Shown here piece after piece: positions 7,642 to 14,844 of a stretch of DNA of 43,510 nucleotides. The notes below the pieces were generated by a model, which worked only from the letters and a program-made list of their open reading frames with translations, was not told the DNA's origin and searched no databases. The translations under genes were made by a program, and so were the position numbers. How positions within the stretch are numbered: position 1 is the stretch's first letter; each line of letters begins with the position of its first letter. Source of the stretch: Cytophagaceae bacterium (GTDB lineage: Bacteria > Bacteroidota > Bacteroidia > Cytophagales > Spirosomataceae); the NCBI GenBank assembly GCA_947450865.1, contig CANFWR010000006.1:1-43510 (forward strand), given 5' to 3'.

Positions 7642-8616
7642 TTAGCGCACTTCGAAGGTTCCTAGCCCAATCAAATAGCCCTCCGCATAAAGCTCAATTT
7701 CGTGCTTCCCTGCTTTGAAACCATTCGGTCTAGAATAGATAAACTCCACCGATTGGTGGTTGTCTTCATAGAAAATACGCTGGCGACTGGTGAATGTCAG
7801 TTCGCGACCTTTGAAATCAAAGGTGCCGGAGCCTAAATTATAATCCGAAATCGTTGTCCCTGTAGGTTCAATGATACGTAGGAACACCGTTTTGATCTCC
7901 TTATTAGCAAGCGCATTTTCCTGCAAATGGAACATCACGCGGATTTTATCGACTTTACGCGCCTTTTGGTTATTCACCGATGATTCTTTCCCACGTGAAG
8001 AAATGGCATATACATTCACCCCTTCAGCACGTAAGGCCGCGGCAGCGCTTACCTTTTCGGTTAATTCCTTATTTCGAATTTCAAGTACGCGGGACTTTTC
8101 ACTTAGTTCTCTTTCTTTTAGGCCAAAGGTTTTGCTCGAATCCTCGAGCGCCTTTTGGATATTAACTAAGCCTACTTTTAGAATCTGGGCTTCGCGGCTT
8201 AGGGAATCGTTTCGGAGAATTAAAACGACGTTCTCTTTCTTCAATTTCTTAATTTCTGCATCCTTCTGACCTAATAGGTGCAAATAGTAGCTTAATTTCT
8301 TTTGGAATTCAGCTGGATCGATATCGCTTAAATGCTTTTGATCACCTAAAATTTGGGCTTTGGCCTTTTCTAGCTCATTTACCTTCCCCCCTAGTTTTTT
8401 GATTTGGACTAAACGTAAATTCAACTGCTCTGCGACTGAATCCAGCTTTACTTGTGCATTTTCCACAAATTCTGCTTGAGAAGGCTGAAAGAATCGATCA
8501 AGCAAACCAAACTTATCTACTACAATATAAGCGATTAACAAGAGGACCAATAGCGTTAACCAGGTCACTCGACGCTTCAAACCACTTTCATTTTCCCTCG
8601 AATTATCCGATTCCAT
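7642..8616 (-). CDS. Membrane-anchored coiled-coil protein of unknown function
   Basis: I do not recognise a named family. The 324 residues divide into a short cytoplasmic N-terminus (1-17), one hydrophobic transmembrane segment (about 18-36, TWLTLLVLLLIAYIVV), a long charged coiled coil (about 50-195, many KLKKE- and ELSEK-type heptads), and a beta-rich C-terminal domain (about 215-324) with the motif IRVMFHLQENALANKEIKTVF and the ending GYLIGLGTFEVR. The likely topology places the coiled coil and C-terminal domain outside the cytoplasmic membrane. The stop is close to the rpsF promoter, but the gene has its own upstream region. A structural or envelope-spanning role is only a guess. Confidence 0.8.
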   Translation of the reverse strand: MESDNSRENESGLKRRVTWLTLLVLLLIAYIVVDKFGLLDRFFQPSQAEFVENAQVKLDSVAEQLNLRLVQIKKLGGKVNELEKAKAQILGDQKHLSDIDPAEFQKKLSYYLHLLGQKDAEIKKLKKENVVLILRNDSLSREAQILKVGLVNIQKALEDSSKTFGLKERELSEKSRVLEIRNKELTEKVSAAAALRAEGVNVYAISSRGKESSVNNQKARKVDKIRVMFHLQENALANKEIKTVFLRIIEPTGTTISDYNLGSGTFDFKGRELTFTSRQRIFYEDNHQSVEFIYSRPNGFKAGKHEIELYAEGYLIGLGTFEVR

Positions 8617-8649
8617 TTATTTGCTTTATTTGATCTTTTACTCTTGAAT

Positions 8650-8657
8650 CAAAAATA
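8650..8657 (-). promoter_or_regulatory. Possible -7 box upstream of the coiled-coil gene
   Basis: TATTTTTG on the minus strand fits TAnnTTTG and lies 33 bases before the start at 8616. The surrounding region is very AT-rich and no -33 element is clear, so this is weak. Confidence 0.3.
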
Positions 8658-8713
8658 ATAAATTAATTTTAATATTATTTTTTAGTCCAAACAAAATTTA
8701 GCCTTACCGCCTT

Positions 8714-9391
8714 ATGGCCATCGCAGAACAAATTTCCTTGATTAACAAGCAATTAAACGAAAGCTCCGCTCGACTTATTGTGGTGACTAAGACTAGAAGC
8801 ATCGAGGAGTTGCAAGAAACGTATGCGGCGGGTGCGATTGAATTTGGGGAAAACCGGGTGCAAGAGATGGTCGAAAAGCAGGCTGTGTTGCCTGGGGACA
8901 TTCTTTGGCATCAAATCGGACACCTACAAACGAACAAAGTAAAGTACATCGCACCGTTCGTTCACCTGATTCATTCCGTGGATTCGCTGAATTTATTGAA
9001 GGAAATCAATAAGCAAGGGGCGAAAAATAACCGTGTTATCAACTGCTTATTGCAGATTTTCATAGCGACGGAGGAAAGTAAGTTTGGTTTGGATTTCAAG
9101 GAAGCAGAGGCCTTGTTAGCAGATGCCTCCTTTGCAGAAATGAAACATATTCGCATTGTGGGTTTAATGGGGATGGCGAGTTTTACGGCGGATGAGGATC
9201 AGATTCGACGCGAATTCAAGAGCCTGGCGGATTTTTTCCAACAGCTTAAAAACAACAAAACCGGCATTTCGACCGGTCTTGTAGAGTGGACAGAATTGTC
9301 CATGGGTATGTCTGGTGATTATTTGATCGCGGCTGAACTGGGAGCTACCCTAGTTCGAGTAGGTTCTGCAATCTATGGTCCTCGTCACTAA
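8714..9391 (+). CDS. YggS-type PLP homeostasis protein
   Basis: Cytoplasmic alanine-racemase-fold protein that binds pyridoxal phosphate and balances free B6 and amino acid pools; no catalysis is established for the family. The 225 residues include the PLP lysine region VVTKTRSIEEL (K about 26), FGENRVQEMVEK, WHQIGHLQTNKVKYI, the VGLMGMAS motif, LSMGMSGDY and the C-terminal VRVGSAIYGPR. Length and order are standard. It is convergent with greA, with which it overlaps by four bases. Confidence 0.93.
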   Translation: MAIAEQISLINKQLNESSARLIVVTKTRSIEELQETYAAGAIEFGENRVQEMVEKQAVLPGDILWHQIGHLQTNKVKYIAPFVHLIHSVDSLNLLKEINKQGAKNNRVINCLLQIFIATEESKFGLDFKEAEALLADASFAEMKHIRIVGLMGMASFTADEDQIRREFKSLADFFQQLKNNKTGISTGLVEWTELSMGMSGDYLIAAELGATLVRVGSAIYGPRH

Positions 9392-9861
9392 CGCGTTAAG
9401 GACATAATCTCAAATTCTAGCTTTCCAGCTGGGGCCGTGATTTCAGCTAAGTCCCCTACTTTCTTGCCTAATAAACCTTTTCCAAACGGAGACGAAACCG
9501 AGATTTTTCCCGCTTTCAAATCTGCCTCTTCTTCTGAAACGATGGTATAGGTGAAAGTGGCGCCGTTTTTTGTGTTCTTAATTTGAACAATTGAATAGAT
9601 AGATACGACCGATAAGTCAATTGTTGATTCATCCAAAACACGTGCTACTGAAATGATTTCCTCCATTTTAGAGATCTTCAATTCCAATAAACCTTGTGCA
9701 TCTTTTGCTGCATCGTATTCAGCGTTCTCACTTAAATCGCCTTTATCACGCGCCTCCGCGATTTGTTTGGCCATATCTGAACGACCTGTAATCTTCAAAT
9801 AATGTAATTCCGCTTTTAATTTATCTAGCGCCTCTGCCGTGTAATATTGAAACTTTGCCAT
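9388..9861 (-). CDS. greA: Transcription elongation factor GreA
   Basis: Binds the secondary channel of RNA polymerase and stimulates cleavage of backtracked transcripts. The 157 residues show the N-terminal antiparallel coiled coil (about 1-75) with the acidic tip GDLSENAEYDAAK (D42, E45) needed for cleavage, and the C-terminal FKBP-like domain with SVSSPFGKGLLGKKVGD. Its leader contains a terminator-like hairpin (9901-9923), 40 bases before the start, so transcription into the gene may be attenuated. Confidence 0.96.
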   Translation of the reverse strand: MAKFQYYTAEALDKLKAELHYLKITGRSDMAKQIAEARDKGDLSENAEYDAAKDAQGLLELKISKMEEIISVARVLDESTIDLSVVSIYSIVQIKNTKNGATFTYTIVSEEEADLKAGKISVSSPFGKGLLGKKVGDLAEITAPAGKLEFEIMSLTR

Positions 9862-9890
9862 ACTCTTTTTAGGGTTTTACCTCAGTGCTT

Positions 9891-9923
9891 AAAAACAAAA
9901 TAGAACGGCCTCCGACCGTTCTA
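9891..9923 (-). terminator. Terminator-like hairpin in the greA leader
   Basis: TAGAACGG (9901-9908) and CCGTTCTA (9916-9923) are perfect complements around a 7-base loop. On the minus strand the stem is followed by TTTTGTTTTT. This is a good intrinsic terminator in greA direction, placed upstream of greA and not at the end of any protein gene that I recognise. Confidence 0.7.
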
Positions 9924-10002
9924 CCTAATTTATTTGTAGTTTTGTTTCGGATTCGTAACTAAAGTTTTTGTTTTTCTAACAGCACGTAAGGGATGTTTTG
10001 TA
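9891..10002 (-). ncRNA. Possible short leader RNA or small RNA upstream of greA
   Basis: On the minus strand a -7 box TATCTTTG (10008-10015) with a TTTG at 10038-10041 (spacer 22, longer than usual) would start a transcript near 10002 that ends after about 110 bases at the hairpin 9901-9923. The segment could be an independent small RNA or an attenuated greA leader. A 26-codon frame from a TTG at 10008-10010 ending in TAA just before the hairpin would encode a basic peptide, but the TTG overlaps the -7 box. No known RNA family recognised. Confidence 0.3.
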
Positions 10003-10056
10003 GACGACAAAGATAATAAAAATTCAGACGGATTCCACAAACAATCAAGATCAAGG

Positions 10057-10974
10057 ATGCGGATTATATTTTTTGGAACCCCGGAGTTTGCAGTGGCGAG
10101 TTTACAAGCCTTAGTTGAAGCTAAAATGGACGTGGTCGCCGTAGTGACTGCGCCTGACAAGCCCGCTGGCCGTGGACAACAGATTCAATCCTCTCCTGTT
10201 AAAGTGTACGCAGAATCAGTTAATCTTCCTGTTCTGCAACCAGCTAAACTGAAAGATCCTGCGTTCCTAGAAGAATTAGCCTCATTTAAAGCAGACCTAC
10301 AGATTATTGTAGCCTTCCGAATGCTACCAGAAGCGGTTTGGAATATGCCGCCAATGGGCACGTTTAATTTACACGCCTCCTTACTTCCTCAGTACCGCGG
10401 AGCAGCTCCCATTCATTGGGCCGTGATTAACGGGGAAACTGAAACGGGCATTACAACCTTCTTTTTGCAACACGAAATCGACACGGGGGACTTATTGTTC
10501 CAAGAAACAGAACCCATATCAGCTACAGACACCACAGGCGAACTGTACGAACGCTTAATGAATAAGGGTGGTGCTTTAGTGGTCAAAACAGCTAAGGCAA
10601 TCGAATCCGGAGATATTCACCCCACTCCACAACAAGAAATCGCAGAGCTAAAATCTGCCCCTAAACTACAACGCAGCACCGGCGAGGTACATTGGACACG
10701 TACTGGATGCGATATCGTGAATTTAGTCCGTGGAATGCATCCTTTCCCGGGAGCTCACACGGAATTTCAAGGTAAAAATTGCAAGTTAATAGGGGTAGAA
10801 TTTCACCCGGAGATCATACCTGACTTAGGAGAGGGCGTTTGGGATACAGATCAAAAAACATTTTTACGAGTAGGCTGCAAAGACGGCTACATCAATATCC
10901 TAGAGTGGCAAATGGAGGGTAAAAAGCGATTGAAAATCGAGGACTTTTTACGCGGCTACAATTTTAACTTCTAG
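10057..10974 (+). CDS. fmt: Methionyl-tRNA formyltransferase
   Basis: Transfers a formyl group from 10-formyl-THF to initiator Met-tRNA. The 305 residues open with MRIIFFGTPEFAVASLQAL and carry the formyltransferase core with NLHASLLPQYRGAAPIHWA (about 105-121; catalytic N, H and later D in EIDTGDLL) and the OB-like C-terminal domain from about 205. Its stop TAG lies in the palindrome CTAG, which also provides the stop of the opposing M15 gene. Together with def it completes the N-formylation cycle. Confidence 0.96.
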   Translation: MRIIFFGTPEFAVASLQALVEAKMDVVAVVTAPDKPAGRGQQIQSSPVKVYAESVNLPVLQPAKLKDPAFLEELASFKADLQIIVAFRMLPEAVWNMPPMGTFNLHASLLPQYRGAAPIHWAVINGETETGITTFFLQHEIDTGDLLFQETEPISATDTTGELYERLMNKGGALVVKTAKAIESGDIHPTPQQEIAELKSAPKLQRSTGEVHWTRTGCDIVNLVRGMHPFPGAHTEFQGKNCKLIGVEFHPEIIPDLGEGVWDTDQKTFLRVGCKDGYINILEWQMEGKKRLKIEDFLRGYNFNF

Positions 10975-11876
10975 TCAAGTTTCCAACGACCCGTCGAATA
11001 AAAATAGCCGTAGGAGCCTTTTTGGATGAAAATATAATTTTCCCGCAAGTTTGCTAACACGGTAATGGTATAAGGTTTCAACTGGAGATCCGAAGCAGAC
11101 GCAGGAAAAGGAATCGCTTGAGAGCAAGCACAAGGCTTATTTTCACGCAACTTATTTAATTCAGTCAATAAATCACGGGAATCCTCTACTAACTCTTCTC
11201 GGCCAATATCCACCTTTTTGAAATAATTACGTTCGTAGGCATTTTTAAAAGGCTCGTATTCTAATGCAACATCCGGGTATTTCTGAATCAAACTCGCAGA
11301 ATTCAAAAAGGCTTGAATATGGCCCGGATCTGGGAAACCGACAAAATCGCCCCCCCAATACAAGCCAATTTCTTTCGCTTTGTACCCGTACTGATCATAG
11401 ATCATTCCTCTTTTTAGGTATCTACCTTTGCGGTAGATCGCACCATCTGCGGCTAATCCAAAGTTATGAAAGGAGATAAAGGCTTTGGAAAAACCCTTCT
11501 TCTGCAAGGCTAATTGCTGCTTCTTGTTTCGAGTAGTCGAAGTGTATTTTAAGCGGTAAGGTGGGTGAATGCGCTTGATTAAACTATCCCTCTTTACTTC
11601 GAAGGAATCAATTTCTGAGGCCAACAAATCCGACCAAGGCTGATGCAATGCTGCTACTTCACGCGTTTCGCGAGAACCATCCTGATTAATGCGTATGAAG
11701 ATATAATGAGCAACAGAATCACCAGAAAAAGTAGAATCCTGTTGTTTGTATAACCACTTAAACTCTTCCCAATCAAGCGTTTCAAGTTTAGTAGGCTCAC
11801 AAATACGAGGCTTCGCATCTACATCACCAAAACTAAAAAAGAGCCACCAAAGTGGTATCAAACCAATTAAAATCAT
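10971..11876 (-). CDS. M15-type zinc peptidase, probable peptidoglycan hydrolase
   Basis: A 301-residue protein with a hydrophobic N-terminus (about 1-16, signal or membrane anchor). The pattern SFHNFGLAAD (H137, D144) and the later WGGDFVGFPDPGHIQ (H186) match the zinc site of M15 endolysin-like D,D- or L,D-peptidases (HxxGxAxD ... GH), which cut peptidoglycan cross-links or stems. E169 in AKEIGLYWGG is a candidate catalytic residue. The C-terminal 100 residues are not recognised. The start overlaps the LysM gene by ATGA, which implies coupled production and supports a role in the cell wall. The exact bond cleaved is unknown. Confidence 0.75.
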   Translation of the reverse strand: MILIGLIPLWWLFFSFGDVDAKPRICEPTKLETLDWEEFKWLYKQQDSTFSGDSVAHYIFIRINQDGSRETREVAALHQPWSDLLASEIDSFEVKRDSLIKRIHPPYRLKYTSTTRNKKQQLALQKKGFSKAFISFHNFGLAADGAIYRKGRYLKRGMIYDQYGYKAKEIGLYWGGDFVGFPDPGHIQAFLNSASLIQKYPDVALEYEPFKNAYERNYFKKVDIGREELVEDSRDLLTELNKLRENKPCACSQAIPFPASASDLQLKPYTITVLANLRENYIFIQKGSYGYFYSTGRWKLD

Positions 11877-12499
11877 TTTTTCAAGGGGATGATAAGTACT
11901 TCGCCACGAAGCGTAATATCATCTTTCTTGTGATTCGCATCCATTATCGCTTGTTTACTGACGCCATATTTCTCCGCTACTTTGCGCATAATATCGCCAG
12001 GTCCCACCGTATGAATCGCTTGAATCTTTACGTTCAATTTTGTCGAACCGCTTTTAATTCCATCCGGATTTACCCCTGGATTTAAGGCTTTTAATTGATC
12101 TACTTTCAAGCCAAACTTTCGAGCCACTGCCGAAAAGGTCTCCCCTTTTTCGACCGTAATGGCATGTGATTTGCCGGCTGGCGCAGCTACTTCAGGAACT
12201 ACTTCCGCTTCAGCTTCTTTCTTTTGTTCCGCTAATTGTTCTTCATCAGTCTTACTGATTATGGAATCCTTGGGAACGATCAATGAATCCGCTGGATCTT
12301 GCGTAGAATCGATCACAACTTGTGATGCCTCTGGCAAAACCTCTTCCTCTGGCTCCACAAATTTCTCAGCCTTGATTAATTCATCCTTATCAGGACTGAC
12401 AAAGTGCTCAAATCCTACGGCGATTAAGCCTACTAAAGTCAATAAAAGAATGCCCAAGGTGATGACGGGCAATTTGCTGCTTTCTTCGTTCTCACTCAT
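11873..12499 (-). CDS. Membrane-anchored protein with two LysM domains
   Basis: The 208 residues contain one transmembrane segment (about 12-29), an acidic, proline- and glutamate-rich linker (about 33-107) and two LysM domains (about 112-158 and 161-206). LysM modules bind N-acetylglucosamine in peptidoglycan, so the protein should tether the inner membrane to the wall or present a wall ligand in the periplasm. No enzymatic domain is present. It starts on the TAATG of the purE stop and overlaps the M15 peptidase start by four bases. It may position that peptidase, an inference from coupling only. Confidence 0.85.
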   Translation of the reverse strand: MSENEESSKLPVITLGILLLTLVGLIAVGFEHFVSPDKDELIKAEKFVEPEEEVLPEASQVVIDSTQDPADSLIVPKDSIISKTDEEQLAEQKKEAEAEVVPEVAAPAGKSHAITVEKGETFSAVARKFGLKVDQLKALNPGVNPDGIKSGSTKLNVKIQAIHTVGPGDIMRKVAEKYGVSKQAIMDANHKKDDITLRGEVLIIPLKK

Positions 12500-12990
12500 T
12501 ATTTGGAAAATTTAGCTTTCGTTTCTTGGCTCATTTCAGCCACTTTATCTTCTAATTCCGCTTTGTAGGCGGTGTATTTTGTTGCCAAAGTTTCATCGGC
12601 AATCGCCAACATTTGGATAGCTAATAATCCTGCATTTTTAGCTGCATTTAGGGCAACCGTTGCAACGGGAACCCCATTTGGCATTTGTAAAATAGACAAG
12701 ACGGAATCCCAACCATCAATTGAATTCGATGATTTTACCGGAACGCCTATCACCGGTAAAATAGTCGCCGAAGCCACCATTCCTGGCAAATGGGCTGCTC
12801 CACCTGCCCCGGCAATAATGACTTGGATGCCGCGAGACTTTGCTTGCTGCGCATAATTCATCATTTTCGCTGGTGTGCGGTGTGCTGATACGATATCCAC
12901 TTCGTAAGCCACTCCAAAATCCTTGCAAACCTGAATGGCCTCTTGCATTACTCCTAGATCCGAGCTGCTGCCCATTATAATTCCTACCAT
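12499..12990 (-). CDS. purE: N5-carboxyaminoimidazole ribonucleotide mutase, class I
   Basis: Converts N5-CAIR to CAIR in purine synthesis. The 163 residues include GSSSD (7-11), the signature SAHRTP (35-40, catalytic H37) and GAGGAAHLPGMVAS, typical of class I PurE that works with PurK. The purK gene lies 9 bases upstream. The C-terminal tail (KDE-type helix) is ordinary. Confidence 0.97.
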   Translation of the reverse strand: MVGIIMGSSSDLGVMQEAIQVCKDFGVAYEVDIVSAHRTPAKMMNYAQQAKSRGIQVIIAGAGGAAHLPGMVASATILPVIGVPVKSSNSIDGWDSVLSILQMPNGVPVATVALNAAKNAGLLAIQMLAIADETLATKYTAYKAELEDKVAEMSQETKAKFSK

Positions 12991-12999
12991 AAGATTATG

Positions 13000-14133
13000 T
13001 TATGCGATGACGCGTATGCTTTGTTTTACTTGTTCTGCTTTTTGTTCAATCTCCTCGCGGGATTCTCCCAGCAAAGTGATATGCCCCATCTTGCGAAAAG
13101 GCTTCGTGATTTTCTTTCCGTATAAAAAAGGATGAACGCCGGATATCCCTAATATGGTATCCAAACCTTCGTATTTCGCTGGCCCTGTAAAGCCATCTGC
13201 TCCTAATAAGTTCAACATTCCCGAGAAGGAATGCGCTTTCGTATCTCCTAGAGGCAAGCCCGTAATCGCTCGTAAATGTTGTTCGTATTGCGAAGTATCG
13301 TTTGCGCGGATGGTTTGATGCCCTGAATTATGAGGTCGAGGAGCGACTTCGTTGATGAGGATTTGGCCATCTTTGGTCAAAAACATCTCCACCGCTAAAA
13401 CGCCCACTAAGCCCATTTTATCAATTAAACTTACAGCAATTTGCTCTGCTTCTTTCTCTATCTCTGGCGAAATGGCTGCAGGAGAAACAAGAAATTCCAC
13501 CAAGTTTTGGACTGGATGAAAGACCATCTCCACTGCGGGAAACGCTTTAATTTCACCTTGCGGATTGCGGGCTACGATGACGGCTAATTCTTTATCGAAA
13601 TCAATCGCCTTTTCTAAAAGACCCGGTGTGTCAAAACCTTTAGAGGCATCCGCGGAAGTTCCGATATATTGTACGCCTTTTCCATCATAGCCTCCTTTAC
13701 CTAACTTATTAAAAGCTGGCAAGAAGTCCTCATTTGCTGCAATGTCTGCGGAAGATTCGATTAATCTAAAATCGGCAGTAGGAAAGCCATGGGTCTGGAA
13801 AAAGGTCTTTTGAATGCGCTTATCCTGTATCATGCGAAGCAGATGAGGTTGCGGGTAGACTTTAATACCCTCCGCTTCCAATTGCTCCAGCGCTTCGATG
13901 TTCACGTGCTCTATTTCGATGCTGATTAAATCGAATTGTTTCCCAAAATTGTACACCGTATCATAATCCTGGAACGACCCTTGTGTGAATTGGGTAGTCA
14001 AGGTATGACAAGAAGCTTCTGGATCTGGATCAAGGCAGGCGATTTGCAAGTCTAAGTCGATCGCTGCTTGTAACAGCATTCGCCCTAGCTGGCCGCCGCC
14101 TAATAATCCGATTTTGGGAAGTGATTTAGACAT
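13000..14133 (-). CDS. purK: 5-(carboxyamino)imidazole ribonucleotide synthase
   Basis: ATP-grasp ligase that makes N5-CAIR from AIR, bicarbonate and ATP, the substrate for PurE. The 377 residues open with the GLLGGGQLGRML loop, carry the ATP-grasp core with KLGKGGYDGKGV (about 147-158), and the metal-binding EVAPRPHNSGHQT (about 264-276). First gene of the purK-purE-LysM-M15 run. The placement of two wall genes after two purine genes suggests shared transcription rather than shared function. Confidence 0.97.
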   Translation of the reverse strand: MSKSLPKIGLLGGGQLGRMLLQAAIDLDLQIACLDPDPEASCHTLTTQFTQGSFQDYDTVYNFGKQFDLISIEIEHVNIEALEQLEAEGIKVYPQPHLLRMIQDKRIQKTFFQTHGFPTADFRLIESSADIAANEDFLPAFNKLGKGGYDGKGVQYIGTSADASKGFDTPGLLEKAIDFDKELAVIVARNPQGEIKAFPAVEMVFHPVQNLVEFLVSPAAISPEIEKEAEQIAVSLIDKMGLVGVLAVEMFLTKDGQILINEVAPRPHNSGHQTIRANDTSQYEQHLRAITGLPLGDTKAHSFSGMLNLLGADGFTGPAKYEGLDTILGISGVHPFLYGKKITKPFRKMGHITLLGESREEIEQKAEQVKQSIRVIA

Positions 14134-14171
14134 AAATTCGAATTCAATGGGTAAAATTACGGCTTTTGTTT

Positions 14172-14179
14172 TACCTTTG
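14172..14179 (+). promoter_or_regulatory. Possible -7 box for the DUF6580 gene
   Basis: TACCTTTG matches TAnnTTTG exactly and lies 54 bases before the start. No -33 TTTG is seen at the usual distance. Confidence 0.35.
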
Positions 14180-14233
14180 GAAATTATTTAGACCTCGAGA
14201 AAAAATATTCTTGTTGGAATCCGATTTTAGATC

Positions 14234-14779
14234 ATGACAAAAAGAAATACCACGATTATCGCTTTTATCTTACTTGCTATTGCGAGTCGTCTGTTGATTT
14301 TAGCCGGACCAGGTTGGGCTAACTTCTCTCCAATGGCTTCTATGGCGCTTTTTGTAGGCGCCTATTTGCAGAATCGCAAACAAGCAGTGGCTTGGACTTT
14401 GTTGGCAGTTTGGGGATCGAATTTGATCTTAAACAACACCTTGTATGATTCGTTTTTCCCAGGTTTCTCTTTCGGATTTGATGGCTATCATATGCTTGCC
14501 TTCGCTTTAATCGCTCTATTAGGCCAAAACGCCACCGCAAGCGCCTCTCGTTTTGTAGGTACGAATGTGGTGTCAGTAATTGGATTCTTCCTTATTTCAA
14601 ATTTCAATTCATTTGTTTCACCAGACCATACGTATACAAGAGATTTCGCAGGTTTATTAAACTGTTACGCTGCGGGTATTCCTTTCTTAAAGAATACGAT
14701 TGCTAGCCAATTCTTATTCTCAGGGTTGTTCTTTGGCGCTTTTGAATTATTGAAAAAACAAGTTCCAGCTTTACGCTAG
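14234..14779 (+). CDS. DUF6580-like integral membrane protein
   Basis: The 181 residues have about five hydrophobic segments (roughly 8-26, 33-45, 52-68, 83-98, 108-125 and a last one at 155-174). The motif GWANFSPMASMALFVGAYL near residue 27 is typical of the DUF6580 group of small membrane proteins, thought by some annotation to be transporters (ECF-S-like), but no substrate is known. Single-gene unit, divergent from purK, followed by a bidirectional terminator. Confidence 0.7.
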   Translation: MTKRNTTIIAFILLAIASRLLILAGPGWANFSPMASMALFVGAYLQNRKQAVAWTLLAVWGSNLILNNTLYDSFFPGFSFGFDGYHMLAFALIALLGQNATASASRFVGTNVVSVIGFFLISNFNSFVSPDHTYTRDFAGLLNCYAAGIPFLKNTIASQFLFSGLFFGAFELLKKQVPALR

Positions 14780-14792
14780 AACTTTAAACATA

Positions 14793-14832
14793 AAAAAAGG
14801 GTCGACTTGCAGATGCGAGCCGACCCTTTTTT
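14793..14832. terminator. Bidirectional intrinsic terminator
   Basis: AAAAAAGGGTCG (14793-14804) pairs with CGACCCTTTTTT (14821-14832). After one A-C mismatch the inner CTTGC/GCGAG arms continue the stem to an AGAT loop. It gives a T-tract on both strands and serves both the DUF6580 gene and the convergent amidohydrolase gene. Confidence 0.9.
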
Positions 14833-14844
14833 ATTTAGTCATTT

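Noticed and set aside
9254-9285. Inverted repeat ACCGG/CCGGT inside yggS
   Set aside because: Short, GC-based and in the middle of a conserved coding region; likely chance.
9930-10160. Minus-strand frame of 76 codons between greA and fmt
   Set aside because: Most of it is antisense to the fmt start region and no normal start codon serves the conserved-looking basic end. I keep only the possible short RNA.
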